DNA of 64,000 nt, from contig QYAI01000067.1 of the NCBI GenBank assembly GCA_003988855.1, positions 62,001 through 126,000 of the forward strand, read 5' to 3'. The position numbers and the translations under genes were made by a program. Shown piece after piece: positions 36,886 through 50,458 of this stretch. Under the pieces are notes generated by a model. It was not told where the DNA came from. It was given only the letters and a program-made list of their open reading frames with translations, and did not search any database. Source of the stretch: Arachnopeziza araneosa (Eukaryota; Ascomycota; Leotiomycetes; Helotiales; Arachnopezizaceae). How positions within the stretch are numbered: the first letter of the stretch is position 1; each line of letters begins with the position of its first letter.

Positions 36886-39800
36886 ATGGATTTCTCAAAT
36901 TTCCAGCCCGATCAATTTGAAGCATTTCGTCGTTTGTTTTCAAACGAATCATTTATTCATGGCCTCCTTTCGAAGGAAACCGAAGTGCAAGCACTGCAGA
37001 AGTCATCTAAAACTTCACAGCTCAAACCTTCTGGGTCTGCTCCTGTTCAGTCTAAGAAAGGCAAAAATGCTCCATTACCAAGTTCTCGTCCCAGTGGAAT
37101 CACCAAGACCAAAGCTCAAAAAACACCCCGGCTTTTCCCACACTCTCAAATTACCAAACCGATTGTAAAAACCAAGGCAGTACCTTCGATCAAATCAACA
37201 CAACCTATTAGTGTTAACCGACAGCCATCGATGTCGAGCCCCAACCATAACGCCACTGTTGCCATTCAAGAGCGGGGGTTGGCACAGAATACGGCTACAG
37301 AAGAGGATCTTGATGCTGAAATGTTCGATTTTGGAGATGCTCAAGGGCCTAGAAGATTTGTTATCGGCTTAGATTATGGTACTACTTTTACGAGCATCTC
37401 ATATTATGCACATCCGGTTGATGATGAGCACCCAAGAGCTTTCCCGAACGATATCAAGAGCATCGTCAATTGGCCTGATGATTGCATCGGTGGTTTGAGA
37501 CGCCAATTGCCCACCGAAATCTGGTACTCTTCTCAGCCGAAAAGTCGCACTCCAGCGAAAGATCAATTCGATCTCAGCGATCTGGAAGATGGGGTAGACG
37601 ATGAAGCCGCAATCCCACGACGCTCTTTTGCAGCCACGTCTAGTCATCCCACGACTGGTAGTTCTGAATCTGAGAAGCTTCCGCTATGGGGGTATGAAGT
37701 TCCATATCAAAGATACAAGGCAAATTCAACTCGCGATCAAGCTGGCCTCATTGAACGACCAAAACTGTTGCTAGTTAATTCTGTTCGCTCACCCTATACT
37801 AGACAGGACAAGGAGCGCCTTCGACCTCAATTGGACAATTTGATAAAACAGGGCATCATCCGCAAGTACGGGAAGAAACAAGACCCAGATAATCGTGATA
37901 TTCAGGACGTCGTTAGCGATTTCTTAGTTGAGGTTTTCAAACACACCAGGCAGCAATTAGCTGAACATGAAGGTTTTACAGATGAGTGTCCGGTTTCATT
38001 TGTCTTGACAGTTCCTGTGTTCTGGTCTGCAAAGTCCTCCCGTATCCTCCAGGTAAGCATATTCTCAGGTCAAATTGCTATCTTTTTGTGTCAGGAGATT
38101 TTTAAAGTATTATCTTTGCGTGCCGTTCTCCTCTTACAACAACTTCAAGCTCTAAATTCCCGGAAAGACTTTCAGCTTCTCACTCCGCTAACTTCGTGAT
38201 AAGTATGCTGTTGAGGCTGCGATCAGAACAACTGGCTTTGGAACTATGGGCCATGGGAGTGTGGACAATCTCTTTCTTGTTGCAGAGCCTGAGGCTGCCG
38301 CGAGTTATCTGATGGGAAAGTCTCATGATATGCTGGTGAGATATTCATCATACAGTTCTCGAGATCAAAGGTTTCTAATCCTGGTTCTTGCAGCCCGGCG
38401 AGACGTTTGTAGTGCTGGATTGCGGCGGTGGCACTGTGGATGCTCTCACCTACACGGTTCAAGAAGGTTATCCATTGAGGCTTAAAGCAGAAGTTTGTCG
38501 GCCAACGGGTAAGTTATTTGCATGCTTGATCAACATTTGAACTGATAATCAAGGTGACAACTGCGGAGCTAGCTATCTAAATGTCAATTTTGAAAATCGG
38601 CTCTTGGAGCGGCTCGCGGATGAGACCTATCTTGACCGAAACGGCGAGACAAGGGAAGCTATCGTCAAACACTTGATCCCTGACTTTGAAGAACATGACA
38701 AAAGACGACAAGACGTTACGAAGAAGCCTCATAATAGATTGAGAATACCTCATCTGCGTGGTGACAAGAGCCAAGGTCGCACAGGAGCTGACGCTAAGGG
38801 CTTTGACGATCACTATCTCATTATGACACAGTAAGCTCCATAACCAACTCGCTATCTATTATTCTGCTTAGAATTCATCCAGTGAGGATTATAAAGTCAT
38901 ATACATACCCCTTCTGCAACGCGTTGGGCAACTGCTGAAGGAACAAATCGAAATGGCCATGGCGAAAGGCGTGGAGACGCAGGTACGACTTGCTCTTGCT
39001 TGATTACTACTAAAACTTACCATTTCCTCACAGAAAGTCTTCCTGATCGGTGGTTTCGGAGCAGCACCTTCGCTACGAAGCTATCTCCGGAAGTTCCTGA
39101 GACACGTGACGCAGGAACTGAAACTCAAAAGAGAACCCGAGCTCGTGACGACCACTGACCAAGAATCGTACGTTTGACTGTTGAAAATTTTCCATCAGTT
39201 GGAAGGAGAATGCTGAATAGAGATGTAGTGTCAGCGCTGTGGCATCGGGTGCCATTCTTCGAGCACTCAATAAGGAGAACGGTCCTGCGCGTTATGCCAT
39301 GTCGAGCTATGGCTTCCTTCGCAATGAGCCCTACCAGCCGGCTCTATGCCAGGGTCATAAAGAAGCTGACCCTGAGTACGATGAGGTAGATGGAGAGGAG
39401 TATATCGCAGCCATTGACTACTTCATGATGAAAGTATGTACACTTCATAGTATATATTTGCAATGCTCACAATTAACAGGGGAGCCTCATTCCACCCATC
39501 TACTTCTACAAACCATTCAGAACATATCACACATTTGATGTTGACTGTCCACTGCTACTCTGCGAAGAAGTCCTCTACGTCTCTGATTCTGCAACCGAGA
39601 GCCATTATGCCCTAGGACACCCACGCAACAAAGGCAAGTCTTCCTCGCGGTCCTGAGATTCTCACTGACACATTTTCAGATGTCCAGGTCGCAGGGAAGA
39701 TCATCGTCGACATGACCGCCCTCCGCGACGATGGTAGGATTCTGCCCATCTTCCCGCAAGCGGATGAGGATGGCGTCGTTCAGGGGAGAGTTCATTACAA

Positions 39801-39939
39801 GGTCGAATATGACCTCGTCCCGATTGTGGAGGGGAGGAATCTCAGATACGAGGCGAGGTATCCTCCGAATGGCAGTGGCACGGCGATGAAGACGGGTCAG
39901 GTCAGCATTGCTGCTGCTTTCAAGCCTGGAACTGACTAG
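36886..39939 (+). CDS. Hsp70-like ATPase-fold protein (fungal divergent HSP70 family)
   Basis: Nine exons (36886-38052, 38204-38335, 38394-38508, 38554-38830, 38883-38982, 39034-39167, 39235-39433, 39480-39633, 39680-39939) close to 845 residues. A ~160-residue basic, proline-rich N-terminal extension precedes the actin-like ATPase fold. Its phosphate-1 loop is VIGLDYGTTFTSISYY, phosphate-2 is FVVLDCGGGTVDALTY and the adenosine-site strand is VFLIGGFGAAPSLRSYL. The substrate-binding part of true Hsp70 is not evident; the C terminus is a short beta-rich segment. Such proteins are common and numerous in filamentous fungi, with unknown clients. The last intron starts with GC (GCAAGT at 39634). 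All splice joins keep the frame; the gene is intact. Confidence 0.88.
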
Positions 39940-40909
39940 AGCCTTTGATAAATCTGAAGGTCGCACATCAGAACAAACAGGAGCAATGTTGATGGCAACC
40001 TTGTTGCGTCATAGTGGAATCAAGTGATATTAGGACAGCTAGGTTTGCGTAATGAATACGTTAATATCTGACAACGAGATTTGATCTTTCACATCCAGTC
40101 GCATCAGAAGTCAGGCGTCAAATACCAAGTCCCCTTCTCTTAGAATTTCTATCTGCGGTTCGAATTCAAAATGTATCTGCTGTGTGTAACCTGTATTGAC
40201 TTTACCCAAGAATGGTTCTTGGACTGGCGAAGAAGCAGCGATGAAATATCTCCATCCCCCCTCTCCACCACCGCTGCAGTTCTTCCTGAATGTGCTTCTG
40301 AAACTCACGAGTACCCCAGAACCATCGCTTGCACTCATCTCTCCAGCCCATCTTGCAGTAGAACAGCGTCGAGTACGCACTGAAGCGATCTCCAGTTCCG
40401 TGATACTTCAGAGAGCACCTAGGTTTTGGTAGGACCGTCTCGGCTGGCGTCTTATCGGTTTATAGCATATGATCAAGATGGGCTGGGAATCATAGTTCAG
40501 ACTATGAGATACGTCTCGGGTGGTGGAGATGTTCATATGTGTTGGCTGACTTGATGATAGGGGGATCTCGCTTAAGACGAGGAGAGTTGACGGGAGTGAT
40601 ACCTTACCATGACACCAGTCTGATTCCTTATTCAAGATATGAAAGAACGAGGATTAGGGTGTCTGTTTGTTGCTCAAGATGATCTCAAGAGTATTTTCGT
40701 TACCTCAGCTTCCCCTTGTTAGGAAATATCTCGTCACGTGATTTGATACAATTTTCGTAAATTTCTTGTTTGATCAATTCAATTCTCGGTACTCTAGAAA
40801 CCCCGAGGCCACCCTCCATCCAACAACTGCTCGTGATCATGATTGTGATAGTATTCTATATTACTACGAAACACATAGATCCTACCTTGTTTGCCTTGGT
40901 GCAGTATTC
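39940..40909. other. Convergent intergenic region
   Basis: Between the stops of the Hsp70-like gene (+) and the sugar permease (-). The short frames around 40111-40635 overlap each other on both strands and have no resemblance to known proteins. Confidence 0.45.
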
Positions 40910-42994
40910 TCAACCAACCTTCTCCTCATGTCTCACATCTAACTTCTCTTCATATCTGTGTAGGATATCTGAGTCCACTTCCTCATCAAAGACATCCACT
41001 TTAGTTGACGCGAATTTCCTAGCACTGATGCCCCTCTCAAACAAGAGATCTAATTCGGCGAAACTTCTTCCTTGGGGTTCGGGAACACGGAAATACGTAT
41101 AGATGATGCAGCAGAAACAGATACCAGCCCAAAAGAAGCCGGTAAAATTTCCCCAATTCCACTGGAACACCAGGGAGTTAGCATTTTTCTTTTAGAGCGT
41201 GTGTTAGGAGTGAGGAGGATCAAATGCTGCCAGATGCGGTTGTCTCGAGAGTGTATGACTTGAAATACTCTGATTCAGGAGCAAAAATAACAAAGGACTG
41301 ATAAAACTCGGGGATACTTACGGATCCTGGATTAAGCATATAAGGAGTCAAGACTGAGCAGATTATGCCGACGATGTTGTAGAGGTTACGTCCAAGGACG
41401 ACTGTTTTGATTTGCAAGCGTCGAGTGGAAAGTTCGGCTACAAGGGAATAGCAAACCGTGCCGACAGAAAGTTGGTAAAAGAGTGCCCAGCAAAGCATGA
41501 TTGAGCCGGTAGCAAGAGACGCTTCTTTCTTGTGCGAGTGAGGTACAAGGCCGAGGAATCCCATAATGAAAAGCATGGTGCAGAGACCACAAAGACCATA
41601 AAGGTATAGCGAGCGGCGACCAATACCCCAGCTCATCAAGAACCAAGCACCGAAAACGCCAACCATATTGATGCCGTACTGACCCAGAGCAAAACTGAAT
41701 GCACTAGAGCTAGGGAGACCAGCTTGTTCAAGGAAATAGGTCGAGTAGCCGGAGAAAGAATTGCCTGATAGATTCTGGATTGCCCAAACCATGCAGACAA
41801 TTTCGGTGCGGCGACGGTCAGTTCCCTTGAAACAGTCCCAGTATGATGCACCTTCTGTGATTTTTTCTTCGAGAGCAGTCGTGTGTACCATCATTGCAAT
41901 GGTCTCGTCGGCATCAAAGTCAGTTTCTCTGTTGAGAGAAGTGAGGCGGAGAAGTGACTTCTTGGCGTCTGCTGTACGGCCTTTTCTTACCAACCACCAC
42001 GGGCTTTCTGGGGCGAGGGCTACGCCAATGAGCAAAGGAACAGGCCACATCCATTGAAGTGCGTAGGGAACCTAGAAATGGAATTAGTAATTTGATTTGA
42101 AGGATTTTGTTGAAAATAACTCGGCAATTTTGAAACCAAGGCCCTGCGAATTGAGAAGAGGGCTACATACCCGATAAGCCCACTGGGTCTCGTTGCCCAG
42201 AAAAGATTTGATAACACCAATACCAATGGTTTGACCGAGACCCCAGCAGAAGTTGACATAAGTCGTAAGATAACCACGTAAAGCTACTGGGCAAACCTCG
42301 GAGGCATAGGTGATAGTTAAGGTTTGGAAAACACCCCACGGCTAACAGAATTAGTCTTTAGTATCTGTGAAGACAAATAGAGTCACTCACGATACCGCAT
42401 AAAATCTCAGCCACCTGAAGACTAATCACACTTTGGGCAGTGAAGAAGATGGCCGTGAATCCAATAATGAGAGTAAGGCACGCCATAACCGTGTATCTGT
42501 AGCCATATCGTTCGGAAACCCAACCGTTGATGAAGAGCCCAATGATTTCACCAACGTTAGCACCCTGTTGATGTCAGATACAGCTCTCTAAGTTGATCTT
42601 TGTCTACTAACATTGCTGAGACCTGCTTGCCATCTCGCAGGGACCTGGTATGTTCCATCTGGTAACAATTCGCCATATTTCTTATTGAATTGGGGAAAGG
42701 CATCTTTACTCTTGATTAGTCTTGGTTCATTAGACGGTAAAATTGATACGCACAAAAACTGCTCAGTAAGCATACATCATAACCTTCCATACAGATACAC
42801 GTTGAAATAAGCAGACTCCACGCCACGGCTTTGGGATACAGCTTGATACCCTGGAGAAGTGACATGCTATGCTCCTTGGCCGTTGCACTCTTGGCATTGG
42901 CAATGACTTCGTTCATGGACTTTGTGTGCGCAAGATCATCTTTGAGAGGGAAATGGATGGGCGCATCGCCAATATCTTCTCGCTTGGGTTCCAT
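40910..42994 (-). CDS. MFS sugar:proton symporter, maltose/alpha-glucoside permease type
   Basis: The ATG at 42994 opens a hydrophilic N terminus ([16 protein letters not shown]). Then come [111 protein letters not shown] and [20 protein letters not shown]. These are the standard landmarks of MAL-type (MAL31/MAL61-like) permeases with 12 membrane helices. Several short introns are readable; the first is 42753-42704 and joins as FYAFPQF. The last exon begins near 41169 with WNWG. The protein sits in the plasma membrane and imports alpha-glucosides with protons in characterised members; the substrate here is not fixed by sequence. Alternative upstream starts (43138) are unlikely. Confidence 0.9.
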
Positions 42995-45183
42995 CTTGGC
43001 TGTACGACCAGTGGCGAGGGCAAGTGACGAGTGATAAAAAGGAGAGAAGGTGTACTGGGATCGAGGAATCCGAAGACGCACTGAACAGCAAGAAAAAAAA
43101 TAGGAAAAGCAGGAGCAAGCACCTCTTAATATATGCATCCCAAGCTGTCGGGATCAAGTCCAACTTTTCTCACCTGCCCCACTTCAAGCCCGAGATAGGT
43201 AATCTATATCACCGATCTGCCGCTGTCACTCGACCACTAAGTCGCAACACCATCCTACCCAAGTACTCAAAATACCGCTCTCTCGCCTTCAATTGCTCGG
43301 ACGGCAGAGATACGGGGACTGACGGGGTAGTGGCATCTCGGATGCGGGGAAGTTGGAGAAATTGGGGAACAATGGCCGGAAAATTGCTACTTGGGGCGGC
43401 GAATCTGGATTAGGGTATTGTCGGCGATCCTGCGTCGTTGAAAATCGCCGTTTTAACACCGGACACAAGGTTGCACATCCTGCTTGAAGACTGGGTCACG
43501 TTACTATCAACCATGACTCGCGAGACTGGTGGATTGAACGAATGAGAAATGTGTGAATTAGTCCGCAGAGAGACCGTTGAGGGCACTCTTGCTGGCTTCC
43601 ACAGCCTGGACTGGGGAATTTTGATAAGAACCAAGGAATGCGAAATCCATAGATAGAAATTCAGCGCGATGATTTGGCACTGGCACCATGTTATCTGTTG
43701 TTGAGACGATTGAATCTCCGTGTTCCTGAGCCCCAGCATCTAGAATCGAAGCTAGTTTTTTAAGATACTGGAAACGGAGTCGATCCGAACCAGCTGGGAC
43801 TCCCAAGAGAATGGATGCTGGAGAAACTAGGATGAGTATCGGGGAATCCAGAGTTCTGATGGTGCATGGTTCAGTTCCTGGAAATGGTTTTGTCGGTGAG
43901 AAGAGAAGAGTTGAGTTCTGGGGAAGAGCTTGGACGGAGAAGTTCTCATGGCACGTGACCATACAGCAACCTTCCATTGTAAGTGTACATTTTACGAGGT
44001 GTTTTGGCAATCTAGTATTCGGGTACTAATTTACAATCCAGCGCCACTTTTGATCATATTATATCTCCCTCTCATCTTGCCACGGCCCAGGAAGAATACG
44101 GAAGGATTCGGGAGAGATTGCTCACGTGACTTACCATCCCGGTCGCACTGCGGAAAGATCCGAGCAGGAGCGGAATGTCGACTGCGGGGTTGTGCCGTGA
44201 GTGATGGAGCGCTCCAGCCTCAGCCTTGTCTCGTTCCTCGCACGTCCATCCATCCATCCATCCATCCATCCATCCCGCCACCTCCATATCTTGGATCAAC
44301 TGCAGTGACATCTCGATAAGGCAATTCATCCCAACCCTGGCTCTTGTCCTGGCGAGGGACTGAGGGGTTGGCGTCACATTGGATATCGAACCATAATGCC
44401 ATCAATCGTACTAATGATGGGAAAGGGTTTAAGCACATCAGGACGACCTCCCAATAACGACTAGGAGCAGGCATAGTTGAACATGTGTTTGATTCAGTAC
44501 GAGACAACATAAGAAAAAACTTCCGTCCTTTCCTCCAGTTTATTCATCCATCATTTGATATCTCTGCCGTCCACCATTTGACTCCTACCCAGCCAGATAG
44601 CTGGCCCCTACTACAGATGCAATCAACAACGCACCGCAACAATTTGAATCTCCATTCTTGACAGCATTCCATCGCGAAGCGATGTGCCTCTCCCCACTCC
44701 GTCAACCAACACAACAGGGAGCAGAATCAAACGCGATAACACAAGGGAACACTAACACCCCCTTAGACCACATGGAACAAGCTCAGCAAAAGGAAAATCG
44801 TATAATATGTTCATCCGTCAATCGTTAAAGGAGTGTGTGTAGCCAGACCCAACACTATCGCCCTGCCCATCAATATCCCAATTACAGCCAACAGCAGAGT
44901 CCGACCGGCAACAAAACAGAAAGACAAACGCCATGCAGAATACCTCCTACAAATTGAGATAACGCCTAGGAAATTTGACATTTGTTGTTGGAAACATGGA
45001 AACCAGTGATAGGAAGGACTTTTGTAGCGTAGACGTTAGTACCGAGAGGCGTCGAGATGTAGTAGAATACCCAGAGTGACCAGAGGAGAGAATCAAATCG
45101 TTAATACACAAACGAACTTGCGATAATCGATCCCGAGAATTCCTAAAAATAACTTATACCACAGCTACTGGCAGTCAGCCTGC
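42995..45183. other. Long promoter/intergenic region
   Basis: About 2.2 kb upstream of the sugar permease and downstream of the Zn2Cys6 gene. A minus-strand frame at 44010-43558 is open for 150 codons but starts at TTG (the first ATG is about ten codons in) and has no recognisable motifs. The only other structure is the TCCA microsatellite. Confidence 0.45.
44245..44276. repeat. TCCA tetranucleotide microsatellite
   Basis: About eight perfect TCCA units in intergenic sequence. Likely length-polymorphic between strains. Confidence 0.9.
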
Positions 45184-47410
45184 TCAGCGCTTTCTCTTCT
45201 TGCTAGGACTGCCCTGACCACCAGCTGCCATAGCCGCTGGCACGAGGCTCATATCTACAGATATCTCATCCTTTTTGACAGGGACGCCCATGTGACGTCC
45301 ATATCTACCTTTGCGGCCATTGCCCTCATCTTCACTGACACATTGGTCAGCACTGAGGCCTGCATCTTTACAGCGCTGGCAAGGACGCTGGCGATCGCAA
45401 CCCTTCTTACTCTTCCGACAGCGTTGACAGCGAGGTTTGGAAGACAAGTCTTCCTCATCTTCACCGAGTTGATGTTGAAAGTTGAGGGCCGAAGCGTTTG
45501 AGGCCTTGCGAGATGGCGGTGGCAAAGACGTTGGAGAAATAGGCTTTGCCCCAGTAGTACTGATGGACTTCTTTGATTTGATTTGCCCCGGACGTGAGGT
45601 CTTAGACTTGCTTGATTTAACTCTAGCACCAGAGGCGCTGGTTCGAGGCTTGCCCATCAGACTTGGTAGATTCTTAGATTTTGGTAACTTCGATTTGTTG
45701 TCAAGATCCATGAGATTATCTTTGAACCCAGGTTTGAAAGTTTCATCTTGTCCATCTTCATAATCACCTTCATCACCGCTAGGTTCGGTGCTATCTTGGC
45801 TGGGTAAGTTATCGTCCAGATGTGGACGAAACTTCTTAATCGCACCAGGTGGTAAGATTGGGCTGGCTTCGCGCTTTTGACGGTAATTGAGAGGAAGCTC
45901 TTCTTCACTTTCGCTCTCTCCATCACTGGTAGCACCAGTGGACGACGCCGCATCTGCCTTGCCGCTGAAAGTATCATCGAGCGTAGATGCAGAAGTGCGA
46001 CCATGAGAGATATTTGACATCTCACCTAGTCGCATAAGCTGCAGCGCAACATCTTTATCTTCCTCCGACATAGTACTGCCCACAGTAGGGTCAGGTGTAG
46101 GCAGAATGCCAGAGCTATTGCCATTGGGAGTACTGCCAATTGACTGTCTATGTGGTGGGTATGAAGCTCCTCCTCGAGTGCGGCGACTTTGAGCAGCAGG
46201 CGTGGAATACATGCCAGGTTGTCCAAAGCCATTGTTGTAGCTTTGGGGAGACTGCAGAGGTTGTGGGTTCGAGAAAGGATTTGGCCCAGGATGGGTGAAT
46301 AGGATAGACCGCTGATGTTCCATGCGACGAGCTGGGGAAACTGAAGAGTTCGAAGTCGCTGCAGGCATTTGCGGAGGAGCAAACAATGGGAGTTCCTATC
46401 AGAATGCTGGTTAGCTTTTGTTCGACATGTATTTCACAGCGAAGGTCAGTTAATCTTACAGAACTCTCAAACTTCGCTCGTTTACGACGCCCTCCTTCTA
46501 CAATATTGTCCAAGCTGATCTCAGTGTTCCCAAGATGCTCACTCTTGGTTCTACTAGAGACAGAGCCTGGTGCTCCATCTCCACTACTGTACCCATTCAT
46601 TCCATCGCTTTGATTGTCTGCAAAGCTGCCATGGGCGCTTGATCCACGACTCTTGAAACCTGATCGAGATCGACTTTTCTTAGCTGGGGGAGGATTTGTA
46701 CTCGCAGAAGTACTGCGTCGACCACGACCAGTTGGGGATATGCTGCGCTTGCGAGAAGTCCTCGATGTCGGTCTTGAGAAAGGTTGACCATAATTAAGAG
46801 CCTGTGCTGGCTGTGGTGGCGGCATATGGTGACCATCATGAGGATAGAACGGTTGCTGTAGAACTGGTGAATCAGAATGGTAGGAGGATGGTCCATATTG
46901 CCCAGCAGTTGTAGATGTTTCTTCAATTACTCGAACATATACCACCATATTGTTCCGAAAATTTTCATATCGAGCGATAAGTGTGTGGCCCTCTTCATCT
47001 TCAAAACTAACACCTTTAGCACCGGAAGGCCCAGGATAAAGACCATAGAAGTTTTTGACTGTTGTCACGATAGAGTCTGTGGTATCATGAGGAAATATTT
47101 GAACTCTCATGGGGATGCGCGCTCGATACTGAGGCGATTCGGTGAACAGGAGTTCGAATGCGACGCTCTTTGGTGTCGGACTCCCGAAAGGAGACATATG
47201 GGCAGCATGGGGAGTCGTGGTATTGGATTGAACATGGCCGTACGCTGCTGGCGGCGTAGTTGTTCTACGGTCCTCATTTTGTTGTTCATCCACGTCTGCC
47301 ATTGCGTTCCGGGTCAAGTACGAGTGTATAGGAGGTTGAGCTGGTGGTTCGTGAAATTGAATTTGTGTGTCTGACAAGGTTGGAGCAGAAAGAAGGTTAG
47401 GAACTTCCAT
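45184..47410 (-). CDS. Putative transcription regulator with C-terminal Zn2Cys6 cluster
   Basis: Two exons (47410-46460 and 46395-45184) give 720 residues. An ordered N-terminal part (ARIPMRVQIFPHDTTDSIVTT) looks like a PB1/ubiquitin-type fold. A long low-complexity stretch rich in Ser, Pro, Arg and Lys follows (RKRSISPTGRGRRS), with acidic patches (DGESESEEELP). Near the C terminus six cysteines form a fungal binuclear cluster: C-x2-C-x6-C-x5-C-x2-C-x9-C (CQRCRKSKKGCDRQRPCQRC). The end is basic (SPSKKRKR), a probable nuclear signal. Most fungal Zn2Cys6 factors carry the cluster at the N terminus, so the C-terminal position is distinctive. Targets are unknown. The intron 46459-46396 has a GTAAGA donor. 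Confidence 0.85.
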
Positions 47411-50400
47411 CCCCTATACAGAATAAGTCCTGCTGCCGATTGAAGGTATCTGAACTTGAATGATGCTTGTCGATGGAAAACGGGGAGGTTCGGTGTTGAG
47501 CGGAGAGAGTCTGTCGCAAAGCAGGCGGATGAGCAACAATGGAACGAGTGTGTCCAGGTATTCCGAACTGTTGGTATATCCATGTTAGTATTGATGTTTG
47601 CAAGCCTGTAGATGATATAGGAAGCCTATCTGGTATACAGACAGAAGAAATGATGGAATTGTGAACTGTGAAGTACTGCCTGGGCGCTTCGAGCTGGCAC
47701 TCGTGCAGAGAGACGCCAGTGACGAAAAGGGTCAAAGTTTGCAATCAAACAGATTGACTACTTGATCGCATATGCTTAAGGAACATTCGCAACTTACAAC
47801 TGTTCGAAATGGATGTCGTTGGGTGGCCTATCGAGGCATTTGAATTTGTCGTTCGTTCCAATTGACGTCTCGAAGACCTGCGGTACAACGGTGGTGTTAG
47901 TTGGAGAGAGCTTTCGATAAACGGTCCTTGATATTGGAATATATTCTGCAAGGGAAAATGAAGTACTTTTGATACTCACCTGTTTTGTTAGTCGCACAGT
48001 TCCTCCTCGAGAGCCTGCGGTGTGTTGTGGGAAGAGGAGTGCAGTTCGGCAGACGGACGGGAGTCTTTGGTTACTCAGAATTCACAGTTTTATGCATCTC
48101 AACATATTCATAATTTTCGCCCAACTGCGTATCCCTCTCGTCGAAAAGCGATTATAAGATAGGAACATGATATTTTGCGGAAATGATTATCACTTATATT
48201 ATAGAGTATCGTTATTCCACATTTCATTACATCCCACAGTACAGGACCGCTTCTCCGCACGCCGTCTCCAATATCAAGAGCGCAAGAGGCAACGATATGC
48301 AGAGGCCGAAGGACTCCATTTTAGGGTCGCATCTTTCAGCATTCATTAAAACATCTCAGGAGCAAAAGGCCTCTCTGCCGAAGTCCTGTCGGCTGATCCG
48401 GTGCTCAACAGCTACTTTTGCCTATCTAGAAACATCCACAAGATATCAAAATGGATGCACAGAGTTTAGTAGTGCGCAAGTCATCAGGACCTCCAAGCGC
48501 ATGCGATTGGAAATAAGTGTGCATCGAGGTGTGGTCGAGACAACTCAAAGAGCAGCAGCCAAGTGCTTGATTAAAGTGCCTCCCCATCCAATGATGGCAT
48601 GCGTCAACATCTGAGGCAAGGATGCATTGAGAGTGACCATGGGTATCACGGTCAAGATCTAGCGTTTGGTCTTACTCTCTGGGAAGAGATACGTTTGACA
48701 GAAGCTTAAACCATTTGCATCTGACGGAAGTCAGCATCTCATGCGCTTCCCAACAGCCGCCGGGTCTATCGTTTGCGGTGTCGGTGAGCTGAAGTTGAAA
48801 ACTCTCATAACAATTGCGCGCCAGACTAGGGTGGATGCGCTGGCGAGAGTTTCAAGTAATATTTATGCTCAGAGCTCGTAGGCCCCACGGCAAATTCAAA
48901 CCATTCTTCAAATGCTGGCGCGGGACAAGGCAAATCAAGACTGGGATGCTGGCGATTTACGGTGGTTTCCGCGACCATGACTGGGTGGATCTTCACCGAT
49001 GCAGGTTTTTGGCGGCATGAGGGTTGCGAAGCCTTTGTCGTCCACAGAAGTGTGATGTGGCCAAAGATGGGGACAAAGGTGGTCGCAAAAAAGTTCTAGG
49101 TAGAGCTCCCGATTCGAATCCTTCCCTTGTTTGTGTCGTTCATGAAGGATTCGGGTGCTGGGTTAGGTTTAGTTGTTCCTGGATGTTGGCGCAGTTTGAG
49201 ATGTAAATGATGACGATCCAATGGCATTATGCAGATGTTCGCGATTCCTGACAGGTCGGCCGGCCGCAGACCGAAGACCGCGAGAATTTCGACATAAACA
49301 ATGAAAAATTAGTGAGCGAAATGAATCGTGTCTGCAGCGCACTGTATGGTCAGGCCGATACTTCACGGGAGAAAGTTAATTGCGTGCTGATAGGAAGACG
49401 AGACATGTGGTCTGCGCCATAAGCGCATCCGGTTGGAAATCCTGAATTCCTGGCAAATCAGAGGTTGAACACGAACCATCCAGGTATCGTCTGGAAGGAG
49501 AAGAATAGCCACCAATCGTCAACAGATGGCCAACAAGCTGGATATCTCGGAACTTCAGATGGCAGAGACGAAGAGATCAGCGGAATCCCAGCCTCAATCA
49601 TCTGCTCTTAAAGATGGATCGTCCAGCGCATAAAGCATCCTAAGCACCTCCTTTCGGCCTCCCATCCCATCCGGGCGGCTAGGCTTTCCGACAGTCTGAC
49701 CAAGAAAATGAAATGTAGTCAGAGTGACCGTGAAAGCCTCACAAGTATATATTATACTGGATGTTGATGAAAAATTGATCAAAGTTGATGAAGCAGAATT
49801 GCAGAGTGCTTCTTGGGTATGTCACGGGTTTTGGTGAAGGTCTCGCGACAAAGTTCGCCGAATCTCGATTTCTCAAGAATCAACCCCATAAATGATTACA
49901 ACCAAGAAAAAAAACCCGGGATTAAATGGAACATGCTCTATGATCATCTTCAACTTTGTAGACCTCGAATTTCCATCCTTTGGAATTAAATATATTGATG
50001 TTGAGAAATCGGAGGTTCTTGAGGAAGACGCGTTTAAGCGAAGAGGCGCGTTCGCGGTAGCTGCCGTTGTTGACTTACAGGGGCTCGGTGGTCCGGATGT
50101 TTACCATAGCAACTACGGTAAGGTTTAGGTAGGTACGGTTTAGCCTCCCTAACTATTTGTTTTTGGCTTCTTCCACAACAACACCTACTCCATTCTCTTT
50201 AGAGTACCTCTTCACCAAATCCTTCCATGAAACTATTGTGATCTGTTCTGCGGTACTCTTCACAGTGCATCGCAGCTTCAGCGGCGCGCAGTTCTTCCAT
50301 TATTCAGTCCGAAGGCATCCGTCCCGATTCACTCACGAATTTTTGGAACGCGATATTTGCACAATACACAATACGAGCATCATTGCATCCATACCCGACA

Positions 50401-50458
50401 TCGAATTGCATTCGCTTCTTTCCATAGCTATTGTCATTCACCATCATAGCTACCCACA
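47411..50458. other. Long intergenic region (two divergent promoters)
   Basis: Three kilobases between the Zn2Cys6 gene (-) and the cyclin gene (+). It probably includes long 5' leaders with possible leader introns upstream of 47410, but no coding frame I can support. The 143-codon plus frame at 48183-48614 has biased, non-family-like composition and is not called. Confidence 0.45.

Noticed and set aside
43558..44010. 150-codon minus-strand frame in the sugar-permease promoter region
   Set aside because: It starts at TTG, has no recognisable motif and lies in a promoter region; possible but unsupported.
44245..44276. Short tandem array as a CRISPR-like structure
   Set aside because: It is a perfect tetranucleotide microsatellite with no spacers, in a eukaryotic genome; no CRISPR array is present anywhere in the window.
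48183..48614. 143-codon plus-strand frame between the Zn2Cys6 and cyclin genes
   Set aside because: Composition is unlike a folded protein, there is no homology-like motif, and no splice continuation.
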